From JAEZKC01 sp046538945 (GTDB lineage: Bacteria > Fibrobacterota > Chitinivibrionia > Chitinivibrionales > Chitinispirillaceae), in assembly GCA_046538945.1 (NCBI GenBank), contig JBKHHW010000043.1:1-21921 (forward strand): DNA of 21,921 nucleotides, written 5' to 3'. The notes below the pieces were generated by a model. That model did not search any database. It was given only the letters and a program-made list of their open reading frames with translations, and was not told the DNA's origin. This document shows, one piece after another, positions 7,978 to 14,564 of the stretch. A program made the translations under genes and the position numbers. Numbering within the stretch: position 1 is the stretch's first letter; the number at the start of each line of letters is the position of its first letter.

Positions 7978-8201
7978 CCGTCATGCAGATGTTCCGATTA
8001 CGGCGAGATTTTCCGCCCACAGGAATGGATATATAAATCAGGTAACATGATTTCTTATAAGATACCCTTCCCACGGTGACAAACAGCTCTACGTTTCTCT
8101 GCCCTTTTCATTTTCATCATGATTTGCCCACTATCTCCACCTGCAGTTATTTTGATACTTGATGATAACCCTGCAACCAACCGATCCAAAAGGTCTGTCC
8201 T
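7978..8201. other. Rest of the divergent intergenic region before the GLUG gene
   Basis: Together with 7778-7977 this gives a gene-free gap of 424 bp. Apart from the two dyads described separately I see no gene or RNA in it, and no convincing promoter for the GLUG gene. Confidence 0.4.
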
Positions 8202-10079
8202 GTGAAGAAACTGAATTACCCTTTGATTCTATGCCTTGCTTTTGTTACAAGTATCCATTCACAATTTGCCGGAGGTAGAGGTATAGAGAGTGACCCCTAC
8301 AGGATAGGTACTGTCGAGCAGCTGGACAGCATGCGCCACTTCATGGATAAACACTTTGAAATCATACGTGATCTGGATTTTAGTGGTACCCGCTTCGACA
8401 GCGCAAAGAGTCAGGACAACAAGGGATGGATGCCTGTCGGTGACGAGAAATGCAAGTTTAGTGGAACTCTGGATGGTAAGGGGAAAAAGGTCAAGAATCT
8501 TTATATCAACAGAACCGGGCAGAAAAGAACAGGATTATTCGGATACATCGGGGAAGGACACATCAGGAATCTTACGATTGAAAACTGTTCTGTGAAAGGT
8601 AGAAATGTGGTTGGTTCGTTGGCGGGAGCAAGTGAGTCAGAGATTGAAAACTGCAGAATCAGCGGAAAAGTCAGCGGTGTTGCAGTTGTGGGCGGGCTTG
8701 CGGGCTACAGCAAAGGAAATGTTTCACAGTGCCGGATCAACTGTTCGGTGTCAGGAGAAAGAATAACCGGAGGAATGATCGGAATAAACGAAAAGTCGAT
8801 AAAGAACTGCAGGTCATCCGGAGAAGTAATAGGAAGGGAAGCCACCGGGGGGCTTGTGGGAGTGAACGGATTCAAGCATAACCACAACTACAATCCGGAC
8901 GAAAAGCCGGATGTAAACGAGTGGGAAACGTTCATACTGAACAGTTCATCGGAGAGCAGCGTTTCCGGACTGGCGCCCGAGAACAGAGATACTTACGGAG
9001 GCAAAAGGTGGACCGGAGGACTGGTCGGGCACAATCAGAACGGCGTTATTTTCGAATGCGACGCATCCGGCAAAGTCGTGGGAGTGAATGAAGTGGGAGG
9101 TCTGGTAGGGTACAACGATGAGGGCCGGATAAATAAATGTTATGCTTCAGGGGCAGTAAAAGGAAAAAAGTATGTCGGAGGACTGCTGGGAGAGAACTAC
9201 GGGCTTACAGAAAACTCCTATGCTTCAGGCAGGGTCAGCGCAGAAAAGACCGCCGGAGGATTGCTGGGGTATAACGATGATGGCTGGGTGAAATACTGCC
9301 TGTCCTTCGGCTACGTTGACAGCTGCCCTGGAAGCGGCGGACTCGTCGGGTGGTCACAGCACAAATTCGGCGGAACAGGTGTAGTAAACAGCAGTTTCTG
9401 GGATATCAAGACTTCGCGGGCTTTCAAAAGCAACGGAGGCGAGGGAATGGTAACATCACAGCTTAAGAGTATGAATCCCTACAAAGAGGCCGGATGGGAT
9501 TTTGAGCACATATGGACTCTCAGTGACAACAGCAGATACCCTGAGTTGAGAATACTCTCTGATGGTAATAATCTACTGAAGAGAAATGTGGTGAACGTCA
9601 TCTCCGGAGAGTGGATGAGAGAAATCAAAGCATCGAGTATCTACAGAAACGATTCAGGATACTTTCCTCAGAACGCACTTGATCAGGATCTCAATACCGC
9701 CTGGGTGGAGGGCAGGAAAGGATACGGGAGCGGCGAGTGGATAAGCTTTGAATTCAAAGGACCGTTTGATATCGAAGAACTACGGATAGTAAACGGGTAC
9801 ACAAAGTCCGAAAAGCTCTATTATGCAAACAACCGTGTGAAGAGGATGAGGCTCAAGCTGGTGACAGAGCATGATGAGCTGGAGGATGAGATCAATTTAT
9901 CGGATATCCCGTATGAAGAAATGATGGAGAAATGCGGCGAAGTGATTTTCAAAACAGATTACGGAAAGAGAATTCTGGTGAACAAGGTTGTTTTCATTAT
10001 TGAAGAAGCGTACAGAGGTTCCAGATATGACGACACCTGCATATCGGAGATTTTGTTCATCAGGTCGCGTTATAATTGA
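8202..10079 (+). CDS. Secreted GLUG-repeat protein with C-terminal NADase-type glycan-binding-like domain
   Basis: The protein has 625 residues and starts at a GTG with AAAGG ten bases upstream; no ATG lies nearby in frame. Residues 1-20 are a signal peptide (cleavage near SIHS-QF). Residues 24-450 begin with a segment typical of GLUG proteins (GIESDPYRIGTVEQLDSM...DLDFSG) and carry repeated GG-LVG-x-N / GG-LAG-Y units every 25-35 residues, which predict a right-handed beta-solenoid. From about 470 the sequence (YFPQNALDQDLNTAW, GYGSGEWISFEF, IVNGYTKS, RYDDTCISEILF) fits the F5/8-like NADase-type glycan-binding domain family. There is no C-terminal sorting tail, unlike the FN3 and PL11 proteins here. 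The inferred role is carbohydrate or surface binding; no enzyme domain is visible. Confidence 0.87.
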   Translation: MKKLNYPLILCLAFVTSIHSQFAGGRGIESDPYRIGTVEQLDSMRHFMDKHFEIIRDLDFSGTRFDSAKSQDNKGWMPVGDEKCKFSGTLDGKGKKVKNLYINRTGQKRTGLFGYIGEGHIRNLTIENCSVKGRNVVGSLAGASESEIENCRISGKVSGVAVVGGLAGYSKGNVSQCRINCSVSGERITGGMIGINEKSIKNCRSSGEVIGREATGGLVGVNGFKHNHNYNPDEKPDVNEWETFILNSSSESSVSGLAPENRDTYGGKRWTGGLVGHNQNGVIFECDASGKVVGVNEVGGLVGYNDEGRINKCYASGAVKGKKYVGGLLGENYGLTENSYASGRVSAEKTAGGLLGYNDDGWVKYCLSFGYVDSCPGSGGLVGWSQHKFGGTGVVNSSFWDIKTSRAFKSNGGEGMVTSQLKSMNPYKEAGWDFEHIWTLSDNSRYPELRILSDGNNLLKRNVVNVISGEWMREIKASSIYRNDSGYFPQNALDQDLNTAWVEGRKGYGSGEWISFEFKGPFDIEELRIVNGYTKSEKLYYANNRVKRMRLKLVTEHDELEDEINLSDIPYEEMMEKCGEVIFKTDYGKRILVNKVVFIIEEAYRGSRYDDTCISEILFIRSRYN

Positions 10080-10194
10080 GATTCGTTGGCCGTTATTCGC
10101 TATTCGCTGATCGTCATTCGCCGCTCATCTGAAATCACCTGTAAATTGTGACCCCGCTTACGCCTCCTCACCCGGAGGGGTTATCCATCTAAAG

Positions 10195-10214
10195 CCCGGC
10201 ATTTCAATGCCGGG
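10195..10214. repeat. REP-like hairpin, CCGGCAT core (1)
   Basis: CCCGGCAT and ATGCCGGG are perfectly complementary across a TTCA loop. The core CCGGCAT/ATGCCGG recurs at 10283-10298. Confidence 0.55.
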
Positions 10215-10282
10215 ACAAAGCTGGGAAAGGATAACCGATTAGGAGAGAGGTGAATTCAAACCTTCAGTCTTTTTCTACACCA

Positions 10283-10298
10283 CCGGCATAAATGCCGG
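10283..10298. repeat. REP-like hairpin, CCGGCAT core (2)
   Basis: CCGGCAT and ATGCCGG are perfectly complementary with only AA between them. The same core is found 81 bp upstream. Confidence 0.5.
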
Positions 10299-10437
10299 CG
10301 CTGAGTGCTGCAACCCCCGGTGAACCGGGGTAAGAATGCAAATGGCAAGGTTTGTTTTTTTCGTAGCCTGGTTCACCGGACTTTGCGTTTTCCGGGGACG
10401 AGGTTTACCCGTTCGTGAGATGATCCGCCGCAACACG

Positions 10438-11103
10438 TCACCTCCAGAGCACTCCCCCCACATATTTTAGCTCAGAGGCATCTCCGGGATTTTCATCCGC
10501 TTTTCTCACTGATCTGCCCATAATATCGACTGTATACGAAGCCTTGTCTTCGGCGGTGAACTGATAGTCAAACACTGAAGAGTACCACTTGACAGGCTTT
10601 TGGATCGGGACCGCGGTCAGGAGAAGTTTCAATGCTTTGTAATTGAATACGGATAACTTATGCTGCCCCTCATCATCCCAGACACAGTACACCATCGAAC
10701 CTGCATCATCAACCAGAACGGACGCCCCGGGGAGAATCACCATCTTCCCGCTTGGAAATATTATAAGCGCCTTGGCATCTGTCGGTGATGGTTTCAGGAC
10801 AATCAGTCCATTCTTGATAGGCTGCTGGGAAGGGATGACCAATCCGTGCGGAGTGGCGGAACTGCTGTAATCTGTAAAGACAAGCTTTCTTTTATCAAAA
10901 AGAATCGCCGACAAACACGCGGTATCCGCTTTTACATCCTTGTTGCGGATATTTACGAGGCGGTACTCTTTTTCGGCTACGGTGAGAGTCGTTTCAGCCC
11001 AGGCAAAGTTCTTGTTTTTCTTGAATTCATCCAGATTGGTGGGTTTTTCTGACGCCATAGCAGACACAACAGCAAATAAGAGCAAAATCAAAAGGTATTT
11101 CAA
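10438..11103 (-). CDS. Exported protein of unknown function (221 aa)
   Basis: I do not recognise the family. The TTG at 11103 is taken as the start because GGAGG lies five bases upstream and the product then opens with a classic signal peptide, MKYLLILLLFAVVSAMA, cleaved near AMA-SEK. An ATG four codons earlier contains that same GGAGG inside its coding sequence, so it is unlikely to be used. The mature part is about 200 residues of mostly beta character with segments such as IKNGLIVLKPSPTDAKALII and GASVLVDDAGSMVYCVWDD. No catalytic motif, lipobox or sorting tail is visible. A periplasmic or surface location is inferred. A fair promoter precedes it at 11137-11165. Confidence 0.75.
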   Translation of the reverse strand: MKYLLILLLFAVVSAMASEKPTNLDEFKKNKNFAWAETTLTVAEKEYRLVNIRNKDVKADTACLSAILFDKRKLVFTDYSSSATPHGLVIPSQQPIKNGLIVLKPSPTDAKALIIFPSGKMVILPGASVLVDDAGSMVYCVWDDEGQHKLSVFNYKALKLLLTAVPIQKPVKWYSSVFDYQFTAEDKASYTVDIMGRSVRKADENPGDASELKYVGGVLWR

Positions 11104-11136
11104 AGGTTCCTCCATGGTTTAAATGCAGTATTTCTC

Positions 11137-11165
11137 AATATACCATTTTCTGAGAGGAGTGTACA
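11137..11165 (-). promoter_or_regulatory. Predicted promoter of the exported protein gene
   Basis: On the minus strand, TGTACA (11160-11165) and TATATT (11137-11142) are separated by exactly 17 bp. The -10 is strong and the -35 weak. The predicted transcript start lies roughly 25-30 bp upstream of the TTG start. Confidence 0.4.
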
Positions 11166-11272
11166 GTTTTGGACAATCTGCAGGACATTGCAATCACCAA
11201 CATTACCTATCGATTTTTTCAGGAATTTTCTTTTAAACGGCGATAACGCCCTCAAGGTCGCGAGGGTTTTAT

Positions 11273-11302
11273 TTGATACAATGATTGAAATTTACTTAAA
11301 AT
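11273..11302 (+). promoter_or_regulatory. Predicted hisE-hisG promoter
   Basis: TTGATA (11273-11278) and TAAAAT (11297-11302) each match the sigma-70 consensus at five of six positions, with an 18-bp spacer. This would give a leader of about 140 nt before hisE. Confidence 0.45.
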
Positions 11303-11410
11303 TCACCCCAACCCAAACTACACTTCCATAGTCTGAAAAACACAAAACCAGTTTCATACTCCTCCCCAATTTCGTATTTTCCTCAATCTGGCCCCAAATC
11401 CCTTCAGAGC

Positions 11411-11436
11411 GCAGTTGCGCCCGAACCTTTTTTAGG
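11411..11436 (+). terminator. Possible attenuator hairpin just upstream of hisE
   Basis: GCGCA-GT-TGCGC forms a short stem followed after a few bases by six T (11430-11435), ending about 12 bp before the hisE start. The stem is only five pairs with a two-base loop, so a regulatory role is uncertain. Confidence 0.25.
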
Positions 11437-11448
11437 GAAAGGAACTCA

Positions 11449-11709
11449 ATGACATTCGAAGAGATGGTACAGCTTGCCCGCGAGCGCAAGCTCGAAATGC
11501 CCGAAGGAAAGTCCACTACCGAACTTTTCAAAAAGGGAACCCACCAGATTGGAAAAAAACTGGTCGAGGAGGCGGCGGAGTCGTGGATGGCCGCGCGGTA
11601 CGAGACCAAAGACGATCTCGCACTCGAGCTCTCACAGGTGCTCTACTATGTGGCGGTAATGATGGCTGAAAAGAATCTTTCACTCGATGAGGTATACGGA
11701 AAATTATGA
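11449..11709 (+). CDS. hisE: Phosphoribosyl-ATP pyrophosphatase HisE
   Basis: HisE hydrolyses phosphoribosyl-ATP to phosphoribosyl-AMP and pyrophosphate, the second step of histidine synthesis, in the cytoplasm. The 86-residue length is normal for a stand-alone enzyme. The metal-binding helix is visible as GKKLVEEAAE (residues 35-44, with E40, E41 and E44), and the second helix is ELSQVLYYVAVMM followed by LSLDEVYGKL. The '-SQ-LYY-' form and the LSLD-x-VY-x-KL ending are like the HisE subgroup known from actinobacteria such as Mycobacterium, rather than the '-AD-LYH-' form. AAAGGA six to seven bases upstream supports the ATG. Its stop overlaps the hisG start by ATGA, so the two are translationally coupled. 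Confidence 0.93.
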   Translation: MTFEEMVQLARERKLEMPEGKSTTELFKKGTHQIGKKLVEEAAESWMAARYETKDDLALELSQVLYYVAVMMAEKNLSLDEVYGKL

Positions 11710-12548
11710 TAAAGATAGCACTGCCCAATAAAGGCATGCTCTTTGAGCCTGCCATGGATCTGTTCAAAGCCTGCGGGTACAAAATATCCAAAAGACAGAA
11801 AGCTCTCTCCAGTTCCGACCCGGACAACGCCGCGGAGTTCTTTTTCCTGCGTCCCGATGACATTCCCATGTACGTGGGAAAGGGCATAATCGACGCGGGG
11901 GTCACCGGAATCGACTTCGAGGCGGAAGCCGGTTCGCCCTGCGAGAAAGTTCTGGATCTGGGATTCGCGAAATCAAAACACTTTGCGGCGGTTCCGCAGA
12001 AGTCCGGCATCAATTCCCTCGAGCAGCTGCGCGACAAACGCATCGCCACCAGCTATCCCGCGATAGTGCAGAAATACTTCGGTTCCCCCTGCCCCGAAAT
12101 CGTAACGCTCACCGGAGCGGTCGAGATAAGCGTGAGCCTGGGGGTTGCGGATGCGGTGGTTGATGTCGTCGAGACCGGCACCACGCTCAAGCAGGCGGGA
12201 CTGCGCATACTGGGTGAACCACTCTTCAGCTCACAGGCGGCCCTTTTCGCCCACCCCGGGCGAGGATCGATGCCAGACATTCTCACTTTACGCAAACGCC
12301 TCGAAGGCAAACTGGTGGCGATGAGCTGGATGATGGTTGAATACGATGTCCCGGCGGATATTCTTGAAAAGGCGTGCGCTGTCACCCCTGGCCTATCCTC
12401 CCCTACGGTGAGCCCCCTTTACCAGAAGGACTGGTTCGCAGTCAAGGCGATGGTCAGGAAGGCAGAAGCGAATCAGGTGATGGACAAGCTGTCGGATCTC
12501 GGCTGCAAAGGGATTCTGCTCACGGAAATCGAAAGCGCGAGGATCTGA
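11706..12548 (+). CDS. hisG: ATP phosphoribosyltransferase HisG, long form
   Basis: HisG joins ATP and PRPP to make phosphoribosyl-ATP, the first committed and feedback-controlled step of histidine synthesis. The 280-residue length is that of the long form, which acts as a hexamer without HisZ. The two-lobed catalytic part (about 1-205) shows IALPNKGMLFEPA at the start, EFFFLRPDDIPMYVGKG, and the PRPP-binding loop VDVVETGTTLK (residues 152-162). The C-terminal regulatory ACT-like domain (about 210-280) covers LSSPTVSPLYQKDWFAVKAMV and the helix before GILLTEIE. Start and stop overlap with hisE by 4 bp. No other his gene lies in the window. Confidence 0.96.
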   Translation: MIKIALPNKGMLFEPAMDLFKACGYKISKRQKALSSSDPDNAAEFFFLRPDDIPMYVGKGIIDAGVTGIDFEAEAGSPCEKVLDLGFAKSKHFAAVPQKSGINSLEQLRDKRIATSYPAIVQKYFGSPCPEIVTLTGAVEISVSLGVADAVVDVVETGTTLKQAGLRILGEPLFSSQAALFAHPGRGSMPDILTLRKRLEGKLVAMSWMMVEYDVPADILEKACAVTPGLSSPTVSPLYQKDWFAVKAMVRKAEANQVMDKLSDLGCKGILLTEIESARI

Positions 12549-12854
12549 AAACTGTAACGTGCGGCCGGACACGGGGCTTCAGAGTCGCTATCATATGTTC
12601 CAGGCCGCACGATCAGATGATTTGAGCAGATACTACCTCTGTCTGACACGGAAAACATTCGGTTACAAGTGATCCCATCTCAAAAAATCCGCGAGTCGTG
12701 CAGTACGGAAAATCTGATTACCCCTGAAAGGAGAGCACCCGGACCTCTCCGTTTCCTCTGCAATTCACAATGAAATCATAGTGATACGGGTCCTTTCTTC
12801 TTTCAACATCAATACAGTACGCTCAGGCAGAAATTCCGGCTGATACTTTTTAGC

Positions 12855-12883
12855 TTGCAATAGTGTGTTATGCACAGTATATT
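12855..12883 (+). promoter_or_regulatory. Predicted promoter of the PadR-HAAS operon
   Basis: TTGCAA (12855-12860) and TATATT (12878-12883) have an ideal 17-bp spacer. The transcript would start about at 12890, just before the ribosome site AGGAG (12893-12897). It is fully overlapped by a dyad. Confidence 0.6.
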
Positions 12884-12889
12884 ACACAC
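12863..12889. promoter_or_regulatory. Dyad operator over the PadR promoter
   Basis: GTGTGT (12863-12868) mirrors ACACAC (12884-12889) around position 12876. Ten of the thirteen base pairs in the whole 27-bp element are symmetric. The site covers the spacer and the -10 box. PadR-family repressors commonly bind such dyads at their own promoter, so autorepression is inferred. Confidence 0.55.
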
Positions 12890-12902
12890 AGCAGGAGACT
12901 TT

Positions 12903-13253
12903 ATGCAGAATGAATCAATTGTGAGCAATTTGACACAGGAACTCAAGCGAGGAACGCTGGTTATAGCAGTTCTCATGTGCACCGATGAACCCGGATACGG
13001 ATATGCACTTATCAAACGCCTTCAAAGCAGGGGCTTTGACATCGAACAAAACACACTTTACCCGCTCTTAAGGAGACTGGAAAAGCAGGGATTACTTCAA
13101 AGCAGCTGGAATACAGAAGAATCAAGACCGAGACGATATTACAAGATCAGTCCCCAAGGCCGCACTATCAGAAAAGCACTTTTAGAAGAATGGAAGAACC
13201 TTAACCTTTCGATAGAATCGATGCATTCGTCAGATGGAGATAGTGAAAGATGA
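12903..13253 (+). CDS. PadR-family transcriptional regulator
   Basis: The 116-residue product has the PadR winged-helix: ELKRGTLVIAVLMCTDEPGYGYALIKRLQSRGFDIEQNTLYPLLRRLEKQGLL (residues 10-62), then a wing (ESRPRRYYKISPQGR) and a short C-terminal dimerisation helix. Its size is typical of the small PadR-s2 class. The start at 12903 is preferred because AGGAG stands five bases upstream. The open frame extends to an ATG at 12870, but that lies inside the promoter/operator. The stop overlaps the next gene's ATG by 4 bp (ATGA), the usual arrangement of a PadR repressor with its membrane partner. The effector is unknown. Confidence 0.92.
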   Translation: MQNESIVSNLTQELKRGTLVIAVLMCTDEPGYGYALIKRLQSRGFDIEQNTLYPLLRRLEKQGLLQSSWNTEESRPRRYYKISPQGRTIRKALLEEWKNLNLSIESMHSSDGDSER

Positions 13254-14236
13254 ATCTAGTGGAAAATTACCTTTATTTGATACGCCAGCAGCTTCCATTA
13301 CGTGTCAGATATGACATTACAAGTGAACTCAGAAGCCTTCTGCTGGACGATATAGAACACCGTTTCGGCTCCGATGCGGATAATGATCAGGTTATGGAAG
13401 TTCTGAAAAGTTTTGGTAATCCTTATGAGGTTGCAAAACGGTATTCAGATTTCCGCCCGGTTATAGCACCGGTTTTAGCTGACCTGTATTTTCTATTGCT
13501 AAAAGTTATTCTGGGGGCACTCTCTCTGGCGTTTCTGATAATGACAATCATTGGTGCATTCCAGGGTGAACTCTATGAAGGTGGTGTGTTGGGAGGTGTA
13601 TTGTTTTTTCTGAAACACCTGATTCCAGCATATCTCAGTGCTACGGGGATTGTCACTCTGGGATTCATCGGAGCCACGCGCCTTCCCGCTGTTTCCGAGC
13701 GCATTGCCAAAGGTGAGGATTGGTCATTCGATGAACTCAAGGACGTTGACATTGATAATCATGACACCTCACCCTCAATTAAAGAGGGCATTCTGATTCT
13801 GATTGGAGTTTTAGCATTCGGTACAATGATACATTCTTTCCCTCATGTAACAACTGCACTGGAAGAAATTCTCCTTCAAAACGGGATCAGAATCGAACAT
13901 CGCCTGGCTGTTGATGTTTTTCTGCAATATATGCGTATACTTGTGCTTTTGTGGGCTGGATCAATCTTGAGTGGAATGCTCTTCTTGCGAAAAAAAACAA
14001 ACTCTGTACTCAGCACTGTTGTTGAGCATACTTTTAAAATAGCAACTCTTCTACTATTTTACCGTATGGTTTCGGATTATAACCTTTACACTGATTATAC
14101 GGGTCTGATTGGTTTTAGAATCGTCTTCATAGCAGCAGCAGTTATTCTGACTGTGGAATTCATTCTTACTTCAATGAAAGCTGCATACAAGAAGTTTTAC
14201 CAAAAAGAAGTCTATATAGGACAGCACAGTATCTGA
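13250..14236 (+). CDS. HAAS-type membrane protein paired with PadR
   Basis: The N-terminal soluble segment (residues 1-70: VENYLYLIRQQLPLRVRYDITSELRSLLLDD and, further on, VLKSFGNPYEVAKRY) is an HAAS-like alpha-helical domain, the module typically found in membrane proteins encoded beside PadR regulators. About six membrane segments follow (near 76-105, 115-143, 176-198, 227-248, 262-279 and 288-312). A charged cytoplasmic loop (RIAKGEDWSFDELKDVDIDNHD) sits at about 150-175. The total is 328 residues. No enzyme motif is seen. The inferred role is an envelope sensor or modulator, repressed together with its PadR partner. It overlaps padR by 4 bp, so the two are translationally coupled. Confidence 0.8.
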   Translation: MNLVENYLYLIRQQLPLRVRYDITSELRSLLLDDIEHRFGSDADNDQVMEVLKSFGNPYEVAKRYSDFRPVIAPVLADLYFLLLKVILGALSLAFLIMTIIGAFQGELYEGGVLGGVLFFLKHLIPAYLSATGIVTLGFIGATRLPAVSERIAKGEDWSFDELKDVDIDNHDTSPSIKEGILILIGVLAFGTMIHSFPHVTTALEEILLQNGIRIEHRLAVDVFLQYMRILVLLWAGSILSGMLFLRKKTNSVLSTVVEHTFKIATLLLFYRMVSDYNLYTDYTGLIGFRIVFIAAAVILTVEFILTSMKAAYKKFYQKEVYIGQHSI

Positions 14237-14259
14237 CGCATACCAAAAGTTCAGGATCG

Positions 14260-14290
14260 CCGGGGGAGGTGATTCTTTTTACCACCCCGG
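14260..14290. repeat. Hairpin after the HAAS gene
   Basis: CCGGGG (14260-14265) pairs with CCCCGG (14285-14290), and GGT (14268-14270) with ACC (14281-14283), around a T-rich loop. It lies 24 bp after the stop of the HAAS gene. The five T are in the loop, not after the stem, so it is not a standard terminator, though it may stop or protect the transcript end. Confidence 0.4.
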
Positions 14291-14317
14291 GCTCCTCATA
14301 AACAGAATAGTGCGGAT

Positions 14318-14470
14318 TCAGTACCTGTTAAACAGAACACACTTCTTTTCACCCGGATCGTGCACCGAAACATCCCTGAAACTGGGTGAATCGATGAGTT
14401 GAGCGAAAAGGGGTTCTTTTACCAGCATGAACACAATAATCATCAAGTATGCAACTCTTGTAATCGACAT
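14318..14470 (-). CDS. Small exported peptide (50 aa)
   Basis: The product is MSITRVAYLMIIVFMLVKEP followed by LFAQ and a 26-residue tail. The first 24 residues look like a signal peptide with a hydrophobic core and an FAQ cleavage site, leaving a short mature tail rich in charged and polar residues with a single Cys. AGGAG seven bases before this ATG supports the start; the frame extends further upstream but without a ribosome site. It lies after the terminator of the PL11 gene, so it probably has its own promoter. It has no recognised family, and could be a spurious frame. Confidence 0.45.
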   Translation of the reverse strand: MSITRVAYLMIIVFMLVKEPLFAQLIDSPSFRDVSVHDPGEKKCVLFNRY

Positions 14471-14500
14471 ATTCAGCTCTCCTGAACGCAGGGGGTGGTA

Positions 14501-14540
14501 ATAAAAAACCGGCAAGGAGAGTGGCCCACAGCCGGTTTAT
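14501..14540 (-). terminator. Intrinsic terminator of the PL11 lyase gene
   Basis: Read on the minus strand, AAACCGGC (14531-14538) and GCCGGTTT (14506-14513) form an 8-bp stem, with a smaller GTGG/CCAC pair inside the loop and a run of six T after the stem (14503-14508). It begins 25 bp after the lyase stop. Confidence 0.85.
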
Positions 14541-14564
14541 TAATACAAATCAGAATAACCTCAT

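Larger units (their letters stand above)
10080..10437. other. Hairpin-rich gap between convergent genes
   Basis: No gene was found. The start carries a degenerate ATTCG series (10081-10122). Three perfect hairpins follow: CCCGGCAT/ATGCCGGG (10195-10214), CCGGCAT/ATGCCGG (10283-10298) and CCCCGGT/ACCGGGG (10315-10330). CCGGTGAACC (10317-10326) is also complementary to GGTTCACCGG (10370-10379), giving an alternative larger fold. The region separates genes that converge on it, so it may block read-through from both sides. The shared CCGGCAT cores suggest a REP-like family. Confidence 0.55.
11116..11448. other. Divergent intergenic region before hisE
   Basis: This region lies between the minus-strand exported protein and hisE. 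It holds a promoter for each side and a weak hairpin CCCTC/GAGGG followed by TTTT (11249-11270). The 5' arm of that hairpin overlaps a second hairpin, GGCG-ATAA-CGCC (11239-11250). A short GCGCA/TGCGC hairpin followed by six T lies just before hisE. I see no His-rich leader peptide. Confidence 0.4.
12549..12902. other. Intergenic region between hisG and the PadR gene
   Basis: No gene is visible. It holds a long-looped inverted repeat GTGCGGCC (12559-12566) / GGCCGCAC (12603-12610). A smaller hairpin, GGAGAG (12730-12735) / CTCTCC (12745-12750), is followed by GTTTCC and is at best a weak terminator for the his pair. The PadR promoter and operator are at the right end. Confidence 0.4.

Noticed and set aside
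12559..12610. GTGCGGCC/GGCCGCAC pair as a tRNA or terminator after hisG
   Set aside because: The 36-base loop does not fold into a tRNA cloverleaf and no T-run follows.
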